This document shows, piece by piece, positions 34,901-45,180 of a stretch of 64,000 nucleotides of DNA. Position 1 is the first letter of the stretch. Each line of letters begins with the position of its first letter. The stretch spans positions 1,612,001 to 1,676,000 of the forward strand of contig OZ005698.1 of the NCBI GenBank assembly GCA_963930775.1, written 5' to 3'. The position numbers and the translations under genes were made by a program. Origin of the DNA: Cliona cf. orientalis. Its lineage: Eukaryota; Porifera; Demospongiae; Clionaida; Clionaidae. The notes beneath the pieces were generated by a model. The model did not search any database. It was not told the DNA's origin and saw only the letters and a list, made by a program, of their open reading frames with translations.

Positions 34901-36223
34901 AATACTATAATAATTATCCCACAGAAAATTGATGAATTGCCTTGTTATTCCATTCTCATTATTCCGTGCAGCTTCCCAGCCCATAGCAGTGGATTCCTCG
35001 AGCCTACTGGCCACCCAGGCCCCTCCTGATATGCTCCTGGGATCGGAGGAGGGAGAAAAGAAAGCCTCACCTTCTGCTAGTGCTGCTAATGTGACTCTTA
35101 GTGGCCCTTCTCCCGTAGAAACCACTCCAGGTGTAACGAAAGAAAGTGAACAAGTGTGTGAGAAGGAAGGAGTTACTGATGGTGGTGATGGCCATGTCGT
35201 TGTAAAGAAAGAGGAATCAATAGAAAAAGAACCACAAGTCGAAAATAGTGCAGAGAATGCTGACGAGGCGGATCCGACCAGCGCTAGTGCCGACAGTGAA
35301 GCTGTGGAAGCCATGGAGACTGATAGTGCTAACCAGGCTGGTGCTGGCGATGGTGGGGATGCTGAGGATCAGAAGGGTAGTGCTGGAGATAGTGAACCAA
35401 GTGCTGATGGGAGTGAAAACGCTACTGTATCTAGTGAGTCACAGCAACCTCCTCTCGCGGATAGTGCCATGAGCAAAGATGCTGCTACTAGCGAAGGTGG
35501 CGAGATGGTGGAAGAAACAGCTAAAGGAGGAGAACAGGTGAATATCCAAGAAGGTCCATCGGAAGTGGAAGAGGAGAAGGGGTCAGGGGATACTGCCGAG
35601 GCACCTAAAGAAGAGGATGAAGGAGCTGTATCCTCATCACCTCATGGGGAAGAACCTGTGATTAGTGAACCAGCGGTGAAGGGCGAGAGTGTGGAGGGAG
35701 GGGGAGAGGGAGAGGGAACCACGCAGGAAGGAGAGGAGCAACAGCAACAGGTGTGTACGTGTACATGTATAATTATAATAATGGGGGTAGGGATTAAATT
35801 TTACCCTTTATGGAATTCTCCTCAAGGAGACCATACAATCGTGTATTTGAGTGGCCGCATCAAAGGTTTTTCAATCTTCTCACTCCAATAACAAAGCAAG
35901 TCTGTACTGAAGGCTTGCAGTGCCTTATGTATGCTGGGGAGAACATTGTCCAATAATACTCGAGGGGTTGTGGCTCTAATGCTGCTTCACGTGCTGCACG
36001 AGTTATTTGTTAAACTCCATTGTTATCCTAGCAATTTCCCTAATACTATGACATTGTATGTACTTTCCTTGTTTCAATAAAGCGTCCTTGATACCATTTT
36101 CATTAACCACAGATGGAAGATGTTGACCAGAAGCATGCGGAGAAACGTGAAAGGGACGAATCTTCTGAAGCCAAGTCATCAACTCCCTCCCCTAAACGTC
36201 CAAGATCAACATCACCTCAATGA
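25977..36223 (+). CDS. BCL7: BCL7 family protein (BAF chromatin-remodelling subunit)
   Basis: Exons are 25977-26068 (or from the ATG at 25974), 26150-26211, 28015-28067, 34643-34721, 34972-35750 and 36113-36223. All are GT-AG and phase-consistent, giving about 391 residues. The first two exons encode the conserved BCL7 N terminus ([39 protein letters not shown]). Next come an acidic stretch ([15 protein letters not shown]), the conserved-looking LPDIKLHM, a long Ser/Glu/Ala-rich low-complexity exon of about 260 residues, and a basic end ([11 protein letters not shown]). BCL7 proteins are accessory subunits of SWI/SNF (BAF) complexes and bind the nucleosome acidic patch through the N terminus. 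The protein is much longer than the roughly 210-residue vertebrate members because of exon 5. Introns 2 and 3 host a palindromic element and a BEL retrotransposon. The start at 25977 matches the family's MSxRS. Confidence 0.9.
25982..25995. promoter_or_regulatory. Heat-shock-element-like site inside the BCL7 start codons
   Basis: TTC 25982, GAA 25987 and TTC 25993 (third unit one base out of register). It coincides with the first BCL7 codons, so it may be coincidental. Confidence 0.4.
26570..26955. repeat. Clustered GTACATGTAC palindromes
   Basis: Repeated gtacatgtac/acatgtacatgt words at about 26565-26612, 26862-26915 and 26935-26950 in BCL7 intron 2. Similar words occur at 28185-28207, 34842-34866 and 49849-49864. 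Confidence 0.6.
27003..27728. mobile_element. 726 bp near-palindromic foldback transposon
   Basis: The left arm starts tcaggagcgcataatgagaa and the right arm ends ttctcattatgcgctcctga. The arms stay complementary for about 350 bases each, with small differences, to a short centre near 27360-27380. A 5 bp direct repeat ttata flanks it (26998-27002 and 27729-27733), as expected for a target-site duplication. No long ORF of coding character is present. It sits in BCL7 intron 2. Confidence 0.85.
28248..28451 (-). repeat. 3' LTR of the BEL element
   Basis: Starts tgtaagagttcgg, ends aatgtccaaca. Same as 34170-34373 as far as I can compare by eye. Confidence 0.93.
28452..28464 (-). promoter_or_regulatory. 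Polypurine tract of the BEL element
   Basis: On the minus strand the bases just before the 3' LTR read aaggtggggagtg, purine-rich as needed to prime plus-strand synthesis. Confidence 0.7.
28560..33989 (-). CDS. BEL/Pao gag-pol polyprotein
   Basis: 1809 residues with no stop. In order: a coiled N terminus; a gag region about residues 125-300 ([20 protein letters not shown]); two zinc knuckles about 365-405 ([27 protein letters not shown]); an aspartic protease near 470 ([11 protein letters not shown]); reverse transcriptase about 700-1000 ([21 protein letters not shown]); RNase H ([14 protein letters not shown]); an integrase with HHCC zinc-binding part (CCTCRRYEG) and DDE core ([19 protein letters not shown]); and the C-terminal DUF5641-type region ([13 protein letters not shown]). 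Domain order protease-RT-RNaseH-integrase and the YVDD box identify BEL/Pao. No envelope-type ORF is present. The single intact frame together with matching LTRs suggests recent or current activity. Confidence 0.95.
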   Translation of the reverse strand: MAEELARKKKVRGGHKASATRMMSRADELMASEGAPDVSKLNQLGMSLKEKLQEIKVFDSEILALVKDDELEDEIAQADLFKERIYSTLIRIEKATAPAPTPTPTSTGPEPTAAAPTSTHSQKVRLPKLTIKPFSGKLTAWTPFWDSFNSAIHSNSDLSKVDKFNYLRSMVSSSALEAISGLTLTGDNYDEAVEILQKRFGNKQLIINKHMEQLLNVESITSPHDVKGLRQLYDVIESNVRSLKSLGVKADSYGSLLSSVLMNKLPAELRLIVSRKFGDSDSWQFDELLKLIEEEVQARERSSARTSQSERRHKELPTAATLLTDTQSPQCCFCQQNHPSQNCQAVTGIDSRREVLRKTGRCYICLRKGHVSRTCRSRIKCLTCHGRHHVAICSVAARPKTEEPKASTESDHTSGLNVQAPAYQPKTSNLWTYTGKQVLLQTAQTTAFNPDCPTMSARVRIVMDTGSQMSYVTDAVRQQLALTSAGERSISIMTFGTNRANERSCECVRVGLTLRGDQFLIFKLFSVPMICEPLTSLPLSDCQKTYSHLTGLELADDPGDSRTLQVDILIGCDHYWDLITGRLQRGTAGPVAIETKLGWILSGPADISSRTDELHSLVVHTLQISAPTPETQTLDNTMRSFWELESFGIPSTDRSLYDELRDTIVFRNGRYEVQLPWKTPLQDLPNNYDLSLKRLNGLLRRLKQEPDILTEYNSVIKTQLQQGIVEPIENQSLVDIPEVHYLPHHAVVRRDKATTKLRVVYDASARSNGPSLNDCLNPGPKFDQKILDILSRFRVHRVAVTADIEKAFLMVSVAAKDREFLRFLWVDDPNKDDPRVIAYRFTRVVFGVTASPFLLNATLRHHLELHSETHGEVVSKVLRSIYVDDVVTGSHSEEEAYKLYSGAKMLLKTGAFNLRKFLTNSRSLQRKIDEEESPLRDNTTGASDSTETFTQVTLGGTQGLHDGEHKVLGVAWNVSSDQIVFSLTELAEQAKNLEPTKRNVISLIGRFYDPLGFLAPIVVRYKIFMQALCEAKITWDETIPESLMKQWNQLVTVLAEAQPISIPRCYLDGVQGEVVAYRLCGYCDASLSAYAAVVYLWIETENGIMRKFVVAKTRVAPLKKQSIPRLELLSAVLLARLMDTVRSSLTPELKISSYHCFTDSKVALCWIRNVEKAWKPFIQNRVSEIRSLLPIECWRHVPGLKNPADIPSRGATPLELLVNKLWRDGPEPPIESIGTEDSTDTEDLPPECLEELRASEKKAVHGLLVNETDNSDLENLVKVQDFSSLDRLIRVLTYVMRFCSNARRKTGSTTFSGSERKFAELFLIKNAQISVKGHKNYPMWKKQLMLFEDDSGILRCRGRIDNAASLPYSTKYPILLPSNHPLTTLYIHQAHARVLHNGVKETLTELRSRFWIVKGRAAVKRILHSCCTCRRYEGKHYTVPPPPPLPAFRVREAPPFANTGVDFAGPLYVSRPGEAQSKVWIVLYTCCVTRAIHLDLVSDMSAPTFIRSFKRFSSRRGLPVLMISDNGKAFEAAAKVIQDVVSSPEVQRYFEGVGIKWRFNVPKAPWWGGLFERLVRSTKRCLRKALGRAKLSHDELSTALIEIEMVLNSRPLTYISADDLDEPLTPSHLLVGRRLLSYPDHLTIHHGEDGGGDDNQLSTRFRCLNQLLDGFWKRWRKEYLLELREAHRHHKSSGEPQLTEGDIVVVHSDDQPRTFWKLGRVEKVLQGADGQQRAATVRVSKNGRTSTLDRPIQHLYPLEVIADNPIVAEREDNSEEGPSSEPERLRRSAAEQARDRILAHAVSEWDDEI
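34154..34169 (-). promoter_or_regulatory. Primer binding site, tRNA-Tyr type
   Basis: Directly next to the 5' LTR, the minus strand reads tggtccttcgagccgg. It is complementary to the 3' end of metazoan tRNA-Tyr (ccggctcgaagga plus CCA), as recalled from the conserved tRNA sequence. Confidence 0.7.
34170..34373 (-). repeat. 5' LTR of the BEL element
   Basis: Starts tgtaagagttcgg, ends aatgtccaaca. It is followed on the + strand by the gtact target duplication. Confidence 0.93.
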
Positions 36224-37433
36224 GTACTTTATGCCATATTAAATCTTGATCAACAGCTTTCACTCTCTTCTAATGATTATTATTAAATTTTACCCCTTAA
36301 TCTTCCAGACCACTGCTCTGTTATTGGATCAATTACATGACATTGCATCTCTCTATTACATGATTTTTGTCATGCTCTCGTCACTGATGAATGAGAAAAG
36401 AATTTCTTATCCTCTATACAGTATTATACTGTAGCAATTTGTTTGTTGACCGTGTTTTCCGTATGGATATCCGCTCTACCAAGCCAAGTTGAGTAGACTT
36501 GAAGTCTTGTAGCTGCACTACTTTTCAACCAAATTTGGTGCCGGAGGGGGGTATTTGTTGGTGCTTGCATTGTTTATGACAGATGGTATGGGTATATAAT
36601 ATTGCATTCCTCGTTCAACATGGCCCAAGCAGCCGCAACTGGTGGACACCTTTCACTACACCCTGCTTCCTACTCTCCGTGTTACACAATTATATATAAT
36701 ATTATCCCATACCGCTGCTACAGTTGAGGGTTCTTATATAGATGTTCCCACATTAATTTTACTCTTGGTGTAGTGCTTCTAATTAGTGTGGGAAGGTATG
36801 GCCTCATAATATATTATGATGATGTATGCACACCAGTACAAAGATGTATAATAAATCTAATAGATATTTCCCTGGTAGTAATACTAATCACATTTTGGTC
36901 CTATAGAAAGTAAAGAAACAGCTGCTATTGGTGTTTCCCTGGCCTCTAAATTGGTATAATTATTATAGTATATAAGGTGCAAAGGAAGAGGCCACCTTAA
37001 TTAGCTGATACACACGTACATTGCTCAAGTTAGAATAGGTATATACCATGACATTATGATAGCTTTATTACGAGCTTTTATGGGCTTGTATGTGGTAAGA
37101 TGATGCATATGCTAATTCTGCATTCCCAGGCTCATAATATTACCCTAGCTTAGAAATGTATAAATCAACTATGGCCTTATGTGATGTTGTGGCTAATTAA
37201 CCCACAATCAAATTTGGTAGTGCAAATTGGCATGTATGCATTATATAAGGGCATGGCTGGGATTACTCTGATCTGAGTTACAGTAAACATTATTGAGTAA
37301 TATGCTCCTCCCACAATGTTCAGGTTGCTTATAAATAGAGCAAACTAGTCATAGCATTCCCATTAACTGGCCAGCTGGCGTGTACGTACAAGAGGTCGAC
37401 CATCTGTGTATCTATAGGGGATAAAAATTAATC
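36224..37433. other. Intergenic between BCL7 and paralog A
   Basis: AT-rich with no supported gene. It is duplicated almost throughout at 55400-56660. It ends in the paralog A promoter with a TATA box at 37329-37337. Confidence 0.6.
37329..37337 (+). promoter_or_regulatory. TATA box of paralog A
   Basis: tataaatag about 100 bases upstream of the ATG. The same box with the same downstream phrase (agcaaactagtcatagcat) occurs before paralog B at 56548-56556. Confidence 0.65.
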
Positions 37434-40400
37434 ATGAGTTCAGTAATTTTATGCCTTGCCACTCTTCTGGGTAAGTGAAATAAACTAATGCCACTAGCTA
37501 ATCATCATCAATGCATAAGCATGAAAACAGTACCGTATTATTATTGCTAGCTATTCGCTGTAGAAAGTTTGTTCAATGATTATGACATATCCGTATAGCT
37601 AGCCATCCAGTCACATGGCAGATATTATTAATGATACATGTGTTTGCAGGCACTCTGGTTCTCATGGTCACTGCTCAGGATTTAGGTTTACCAGGTATGT
37701 ATAACAGAACACGATAGTGTTGTCACTGCATGCCTGTATATTATTATTATTATGATAGTGCGATAAACTTGATAATCTGCTGTAACGTTGCAGATTCAAT
37801 CTCCGATGTCGATTGCTTCACTCTTCAGATGGATGCACCCCACATTTGTTGCGAGCCTGACACTGGAAACTTCTGCCAAATTCAGTGCAATAATGGATTC
37901 TGTCGGTGTGTTGATCCCTTGACTGGAGAACCTACCATTGACTTCACTTTCCCTGATAATGATGAGAGCATCAGCTGTGACTTAATTATAAGTGAGTATG
38001 CACTATAGTAAAGCTGGCTTCTTAATTTTTTAATGTACGTACATTGTGCAAATTTTATGGCATTGAAAAGCTGGAAAAGCTGAAAAGTTTACATGACATT
38101 ATATATTAAAGCACTTTACTTCGGCTACTCCAACTTAGGTGTCGGATGGCGACACAGTTAATATGATATTCTTCATTCATTAGTTTGCTGCGTATGTTGA
38201 AAGAAATATTTTCTTCTTTTGCAGTCATTCCTGATCCCCCAGAAACCACAACAACTGGTGAGTCTTCTAGCTTATTTGACCATGTTGGTGATCATTATGG
38301 TGATCGTGATAACCAAATTAGTTACCATATCTCCAAAATTGATCTTCTCAGTTTTCAGTCTCTTTATAGTCATAGATCTAATCGGTATCGAATAAATCTG
38401 CACCCTCCTGTGCATAATAAAGCAAATTCCAGTGCTAGCTACTTAATTTAGGTGTCTGGGATGCAAGACCTTACAAAGAGTTATCTCATTTAAAGCTAAT
38501 CTGGGCAATAAATCACTGTCTGTATTTTGACATTGTCAAATTATGGATGATTAGGCTGAGCCATCAGCTGTAGCTTCACATGCAAGATAAAATGGAGCTG
38601 GACACAATATTACATGTAGCTACATCAACACTATTTATTATGGTATACAGTGATGAAACATGTTATGATAATCGAGCTACTAGTAATTATTATTATTATC
38701 GTGGGAATTATATATTGGTTATAAAAGTTAACATCCTCTATATACTACAGAGGAAGTCACCACCACTGAGGAGGTCACTACCACAGAAGAGGTTACTTCT
38801 ATGGAAGAGGTCACTTCTACAGAAGAGCCAACCATGCCCTCTACAGAGCCTCCCACATCTACCGAAGAGCCCACTGAAGAACCCACAACATCTCCCCCAG
38901 AAGAACAGGAGCCTGAAACAACTACTGTAGAGGAGGAGGAACCAACGACTGATGAACCTGACGATGAAGATGATAGTGATTCAAGTGATACCAGTAATTC
39001 GAAAGAGACGAGCTTCTCCTTAACTGACTCGACAGACACGAGGAGTGGCACAACTCGTAGCACCAGTAGAGGGACGGGAACTACTCGTGGTACCACCAGA
39101 GGAACTACTCGCGGTACCACCAGAGGAACTACTCGCGGTACCACCAGAGGAACTACTCGAGGTACCAGCAGGGGAACTACTCGTGGTACCACCAGAGGAA
39201 CTACTCGAGGTACCAGCAGGGGAACTACTCGGAGTACCACCACAGGAAGGACAGGGACAACACGTACTACAGGTGGAAGGACAGGTACTACCCGTACAAC
39301 TGGCGGAAGGACAGCGACAGGAACTACTCGAACAACCATGGGAAGGACAGGAACATCCGGCACTACACGAAGATCTGGTAGCACACGAACATCTGGTGGA
39401 ACACGATCGACGGGTCGAACTGGGACTACAGGAAGAACTGCTACCACTGGAAGGAGTGGCAGCCACACGACAAGGTCACGCTCGAACACGAGGTGTGCAA
39501 TGGTTAGGGATCTGCTTAGAAGAGGCTGTACTGAGAGCTGTCTGATAGAGAATGCTGATGGTTGCCCAGTGTGTGATCGTTGTTGTCTTGGTACGTTCAC
39601 TGATAAGCCAATGCACTTTTCAAATAATGTGTCCACAAATATGGAAAATCTCTACTAGCACTATTGTTATAATAATATTACAACATCATTCATGTCTCTA
39701 CCTGCATAAGATTACGGTAATATTATGCTCACTGCTTCAGAGCTAGAAGCTGCAACTAATTCTTCATCCACTGGGGAGGATCCAACTGCCATGAGTGATA
39801 CACCATGCAGCTGTGATGAAAACCAAGTCTGTCTTAGAGTTGGCCGATTTGGACAGCACAAGTGTGTGGACTGTAAGTTATTTACCAATAGCCGGTTTAT
39901 GGTTTTAAAACCTTGTCTATATCACATGGGTGAGTATGTTATTATACACTCTTATATAATAATACACAATGCAGTGTTGACTGAAGGAGAGAGATGTGAT
40001 GCTGGGAGAGATGATGATGATGAAGATGAAAGCAACGATGGTCAGTAGCTACATATAGATCCCCCCCCATAGTCTATGCATGGTAGCTATAATTGGCTAC
40101 TCTTGATCTTTTGCTAATTGCTAAAATAATTTTCTAGATGAGAACAGCACAAAGAAATCCAAATCCAAATCCAGGAGTGTCTCTGACTATGATGAGACTA
40201 GCAGATCAACTGCTCGTAGGAGAGTGGGTGGAGCCAGGGATCGTCGTCTCTATGGTGACCTTGGTGAGGCCACTGTCGACTGTCAGGATGGACTTGTCTG
40301 CACTCCTGTTGAGTTTGGCAGAAGTGAATGCCGTCCAGAAAATGCTCAAAGTAAGCACTCCACACTTTTATTGCTACCGTAGTGCCTCTAGAAATTAAAA

Positions 40401-43072
40401 ATTATATTTTTATCAGCTACTCTCAAAACACCAAATTTGTGACACTGCTTAGTTTGATCATTACATCATACACAAAAAGCTATCATAATTGCAATACAAA
40501 ATTTACTGTGTGCAGGTGCATGTGTGATTGCTCGTGAAGGAGGTGCCCCAGTCACTTGTGCTGCTGACGGTAGCTTTGAGCCTCTCCAGTGTCAGCCAGT
40601 GGGTGGTCTTTTCCAGTGCCAGTGTGTTAATCCCAGTGATGGCGGTGCAATTCCATCCACAGAGGTTGTGGTAGCCAACGTGGATGATGCTCCAGACTGT
40701 GATCGCTTGGGTGAGCACCTTAGCTGCATCAGGGTTGATTGTACATGTACTCAAACATGAGCGAGTAAAAAAATTCATAATAATATGCAACAACTTAGTG
40801 AGCAGATTAGCTATAGGAATAATTTAGAGTATCCAAAATTTGTATACTTGACCCTATTATGTGGAAAAGTTCCCAATTTGCACTCTTAAGTCCGGTAGTA
40901 AGACTGATTTCTTACAATTATACAAATAGAAAGATTATGTACCTGTAGCATCTTAATAATGAAGTATCTCATTCTATTATTTAATATGATATTGTGGTAA
41001 CCTCAAAGATTAATATTGTGCATGTTTCAGTTGGTTGCACTGTGGAGCGTGCTGGACAGAGCTTCAGCGTGTCCCACGGAGAATTCTTTGTCAACGTTGA
41101 AAGCTGTCAGAGGTGTCTTTGCAGCAATGGACAGGCCACTCTCTGTGAGCAAGCCATCTGCACGGCTCTGCAACGAGCTCCCCAAGGCTGCTCCTATCAG
41201 GGACAGAGCTATAATCACGGAGACGAGTTTCTGGTACGTACAAATGAACGAGACTATAGCTATACAACTTGGGGTTAAAAAAATGATTGAAAGCAGAGAG
41301 TAATGATTCTATGAACTAAATCATAATAGCTAAAATATTATGCTTGGACCAGGGATAACCCTTTTGTAATTAGCTATGACCTACATGACATAATATTGTA
41401 TTCGATTGGTATTAACTATATAGGTGGACTGCAATGCATGTGGATGTCGCAATGGGCAGATACGCTGCACTCGAACACAGTGTGCCAGAAGTCAGATCAG
41501 AGACAGGTGTCAGGAGTGTATGAGCAAACCACAGAACCAAGTCTGTGGCATCAATGGAGTTACCTGTGATTCACCGTGTGCTGCTATCTACTGCAATGGT
41601 CTAGCACCCTTTGATTTCTTCCGAGGGCCCTGTTCAAGTGTGGTATGTAGTATGTTATAAATTTAATGATATCAATTTAGTCACTGCTTTATTTAGTGTC
41701 ATGTATCATGCATATCGATTATCTTATTTAAAATTTTAGGATATCTGTTCTCTCTACCCCTGTGGAGAGGGAGAGAGTTGCCTTCGTAAGGGAGGTGTGG
41801 TCTGCTTTGACGATAACGGATGTGACCCAGATGACCTAAGACTCTGTGGTAAGGATACTGTCATATAATGTGCAGCTGTATAGTAACTATCACTTGCCGT
41901 TTCGTTTATTTGCTTGATAGTTAATAGGAATTCACTAGAATGTCAGGATGACTCTGAAGATGATGCTACTAGTGATAATGATGATGCAGTGTGTGCCACA
42001 AATGGAGTGACCTACCCTAGTCTGTGCCGACTGCTCCAGGACACTGGAAATGAGGCCGTGGCTTATGCTGGAGAGTGTGATAGAGAGGAGTGCCAGGGAG
42101 GAAGTGTGAGTAACTCTTTTGTATATATGGTTTGCGGGAATGGAGAATCCGAAAAGAAATGAGCAGCTCAAGCTTTGATTTGATTGTGTCTATTGAAACC
42201 AAAGTGTATGCTGTGGCTTGGAATTGAATTATTACTATATTAAGTGCATGGTGTAGCTAGTTGGAATCAGTTGAATCAGATACTATAATGATAAGTTTTA
42301 CATCACCGTTATGTCATATAGGTTTGTGGTACCGATGGAGTCACTTATGAGAATGTTTGTGTATTAAGAGCACAGTCAGCAAATGCTAGGGTGGACTATG
42401 ATGGCGAATGTGAAGAAGTGTCAGGAGAAAGTCCGGATCAGATCTGTGAAAGAGTGAGCCAAGCACAGAGGTGCATCTACAATTCTTCTAACTGCCGCCA
42501 TCTTGTAAGACCTGAGGAAGGATGCTGTGCCCTCTGTGGTGAGTGCTTAGCCTGATCTCCCTCCCTCCCTCTCTCTCCTTCCCTCCCTCCCCTCTTATCT
42601 GTTCCTCTTTCCCATCATAATAATATTATTATTGCATTGTCTTTCATTCCTAGGTGGAATTTGTTACATAGCCATGGACTTGGCTGGCCTTCGTAACTAC
42701 GTGAACATTAATCCAGCAGCAAGGACACTGGATGATTTCATTGAGATTCTAGTTCATGCTGGCTTCATTGATGAAGAGATCACTGAGAGGTGTCAACTGG
42801 ATGCCTCGTTTACAGTGACAAGAAATGTTCAAATATCTCTCTCTGCTAAGATTGATGCCGATTCTGAGTTCTGTCACTCAGCCAGTGAGGAGATTGCTAA
42901 TAGCATCAACAACCCATCGTCAGCACAAGTTCCAGAGATACTTCAGTTTTCCAGTGCTGCTGTAGCTGCTCCAAACCTCATCGATGAAGGAACGATGAAT
43001 GGAACACCAACTCTCGTGGCTTCTTCTTTCTTCACTCTGCTTATTTCATCCTTTATTCTTGCAATCCTCTAA
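37434..43072 (+). CDS. Paralog A: secreted, GPI-anchor-like Kazal/thyroglobulin/VWFC protein, RECK-like C terminus
   Basis: Fifteen phase-consistent exons give 1036 residues: 37434-37470, 37650-37694, 37794-37991, 38225-38257, 38751-39590, 39741-39872, 39975-40040, 40138-40350, 40516-40710, 41031-41233, 41424-41642, 41740-41848, 41921-42105, 42322-42538, 42654-43072. In order: signal peptide (VILCLATLL); a Cys-rich thyroglobulin-1-like module (CQIQCNNGFCRCVDP); a Thr/Glu stalk with GTTR repeats; a Cys-rich segment; a thyroglobulin-1 module (FEPLQCQPV, CQCVNPSDGG); VWFC/antistasin-like modules; three Kazal-like modules (VCGINGVT, VCATNGVTYPSLC, VCGTDGVTYENVC); a C-terminal region; and a hydrophobic end (SFFTLLISSFILAIL) fitting a GPI signal. 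Three Kazals followed by a domain with FCHSASEEIANSIN resemble RECK, a membrane-anchored protease inhibitor. Homology to RECK is an inference; vertebrate RECK has a different N-terminal half. Confidence 0.8.
39048..39330 (+). repeat. In-frame GTTR minisatellite in paralog A
   Basis: A 12-base unit (ggaactactcgn-type, encoding GTTR) is repeated many times with GTSR variants, then TGGRTGTTR-type units. Paralog B lacks most of it: exon 5 is 840 bp in A and 549 bp in B, a 291 bp (97 codon) difference that keeps frame. Confidence 0.9.
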
Positions 43073-44026
43073 CATTAACTTTTAGCTATGATTAGCTGAC
43101 ATTGATTTTAAGTACGTAGCTGATTCATAAAAATATATGCATTGCAGAATGATTCCTCATGGATCATTAACTTTATCATTGCCATTTTTATTTATTAATT
43201 TTTATCCGGTATTGTTACGTTATTCTTTGTGGATCATGATCAGTTCAGTAATTAATATTACCAAGCCTAAATTCAACCGCCTAGTTATTTTAATATAGCT
43301 ACATCAATGGTCGGTGGCAGTTCTGCCACTCATGCACAGTTATTATATACCTACAATGTAGTTTTGTGCCAGTGTGACCAAATAAGGTTACTTAAGCAGT
43401 GCAGACGGCTTTGCTCTGACTTGGAATAATATGCTGCAAATCAAGTTATAATAATCATAATGCATGCGTGTATAACGCTGCACTAGCTGTCTAGTAGCCA
43501 TATAGCTAGCTCAAATATTTATGACTACACCTATCCTTTATACTCCATTCTGGGACCAGATTAGGGAAAATTACTGTCTTAGTAATAGATAGCGTGCCAT
43601 ATACCAAACATAGCACTTCAGGAATTCCTGATCTGCCAAAGGTTCAGAGTTGTTATGGCTTGTGCAAGAACTTGATCACCATACAGCTATATATGGTTTT
43701 GGTAGTGAATCCAGTACTAGTTGCACACAAAAGATCACCATGTATAAATCAGTATAGCTAATAATATAGTGAATCTCTGCTGTATACTGCATGAAGCTTA
43801 TGACCATTGTCAGATATAATATTACCTATAATAATAATAATTATTAATACAAGGTATATAGAAGCCTTTTATCATCTACTGAGTCATGCAGACTGTCTAG
43901 GTCCACTTTTGTTGCTAATCACAATACGACTGTCACTAATGAGCCAAGCTGTAAAACTCGAGGAAAATGGGGATAAGAAATAAGTAATGATTATATATTG
44001 GCCCAAATGCCATACAGTAACCACAG
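43073..44026. other. 3' flank of paralog A
   Basis: AT-rich, no gene recognised. It matches 61901-62645 up to about 43815, where the duplication ends. Confidence 0.55.
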
Positions 44027-44580
44027 GTATCCCCGAGGCTACTGAACCACCAACCACTGAAAAAGAGGAAACTTCCAGATCTGGTTCCAGATCAAATTCT
44101 GGTAATTCGACCAGGAGGATGCCGATTGATAATGGTGGTGGTGGTAGTGGTGATTCTAGCAGAAGTGACTCCACTAGTGGCAACAACACCACTGATGGTA
44201 TGTAACACGACAGATATAACTATGTATGCCTCTAAGTATATTAGCGAATACACTCTTGCCTCTATAGAAGTAATTCCAGTATATATAATGGGACAATAGG
44301 GAGTAGCCACAGCATTGGCATTTTTCTCTCAGCTATAATTAGATTGTGTTTTCATACGTAGTAGATTTAATACTGAGTTGAGAAATCTATAACAATTGTA
44401 TACACAGGTCAACTCATGGTCAGTACAGCAACTATTGAGCCTGTGGTTGCTCAAAACAATAACCTTAATGGTCAGAATGCAGCTGTAAACTTAGTGAGTG
44501 GAGTTCCTGGACCAAGCTCATTTATCATATCTTCCATTAAACTGCTGTTTCTTTCTGTGTTTCTGGTATTCTTACTGTGA
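44027..44580 (+). pseudogene. Two orphan 3' exons of a relative of paralogs A-C
   Basis: Exon 44027-44197 (after acag, phase 1; reads IPEATEPPTTEKEE, then Ser/Gly-rich) splices by a good donor to exon 44408-44580. The latter ends TGA after a hydrophobic GPI-signal-like tail (IKLLFLSVFLVFLL). The opening IPE.T.PP wording matches the exon after the first thyroglobulin-like module in A, B and C. No upstream signal peptide or Cys-rich exon is visible nearby. It is either a remnant of a fourth, internally deleted paralog or an alternative 3' end of paralog A. Confidence 0.5.
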
Positions 44581-44661
44581 CGATAAATTATTGGCTACTA
44601 GCTAGCTATTAAATATTTGTATTGTTGCAGCTTATGTTTGTTACCTAACATGTATTATTAA

Positions 44662-45180
44662 CCCTCGCCGCAAAGCGTAGGCGGAGGGTTACTGCAATCG
44701 TTTGGCGATTTTTGTCCGTCCGTCCGTTTGTCCGTCCGTATGGTAAGGGTCGTCTGAGAGAAAGTACGCATCTGAGGATTACCAGGCATCAAGGAAGAGT
44801 GGTCACGTTAAGTCCTGCCCAGTGGTATAATAGTGTGCAGCTGTGGTTGCCATTCTGTGCCTTGCTGGTCAGTTGTCAATGCAGTGACAGTGTAAACAGG
44901 CAGTGGCTCTCAAGTGCATAATTCAGTTTAAGTAGTCGCAGAGGCTTTCAGTTATTATAGTGACATAGGCAGGTGCCTTCCCCCTAGCCTATACCATGCA
45001 CTGACTCTGAAGAACACTGGAGTACCTCAGGTGTACATGGTAGTATGTATCTAGTTCAATACTCCTTATATTGAGCAGGCATACACACTGAGATATGCTA
45101 GCTATTATAGATCTACATGTGCATGAGTCATGCATGCGTGTAGCGGTGAGGGTTCTGCACTCCTGTGCATTCATTATGGC
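44662..45180 (-). repeat. R1 repeat copy, inverted relative to the NLR copies
   Basis: Starts accctcgccgcaaagcgtag, with the inverse gagggtt close by and again near the far end (gtgagggttctgcactcc). A tgtccgtccgtccgtttgtc tract follows. The reverse complement matches 14690-15540. Confidence 0.55.

Larger units (their letters stand above)
35123..43815 (+). repeat. Segmental duplication, copy 1 (about 8.7 kb)
   Basis: Runs from inside BCL7 exon 5 (cactccagg) through paralog A and its 3' flank to about 43815 (gcttatgacca). Exons, introns and flanks align collinearly with 54284-62645, with small indels. Confidence 0.9.

Noticed and set aside
34820-35314. Ser/Ala-rich minus-strand ORF over BCL7 exon 5, with a near copy at 54273-54473
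   Set aside because: Antisense of the BCL7 low-complexity exon. The duplicate exists only because the exon is duplicated.
38728-39636. Val/Leu/Pro- and Ser/Cys-rich ORFs on the minus strand and in another plus frame over the GTTR repeats
   Set aside because: A 12-base in-frame repeat is open in several frames by construction; only the frame continuous with signal peptide and Cys modules is kept.
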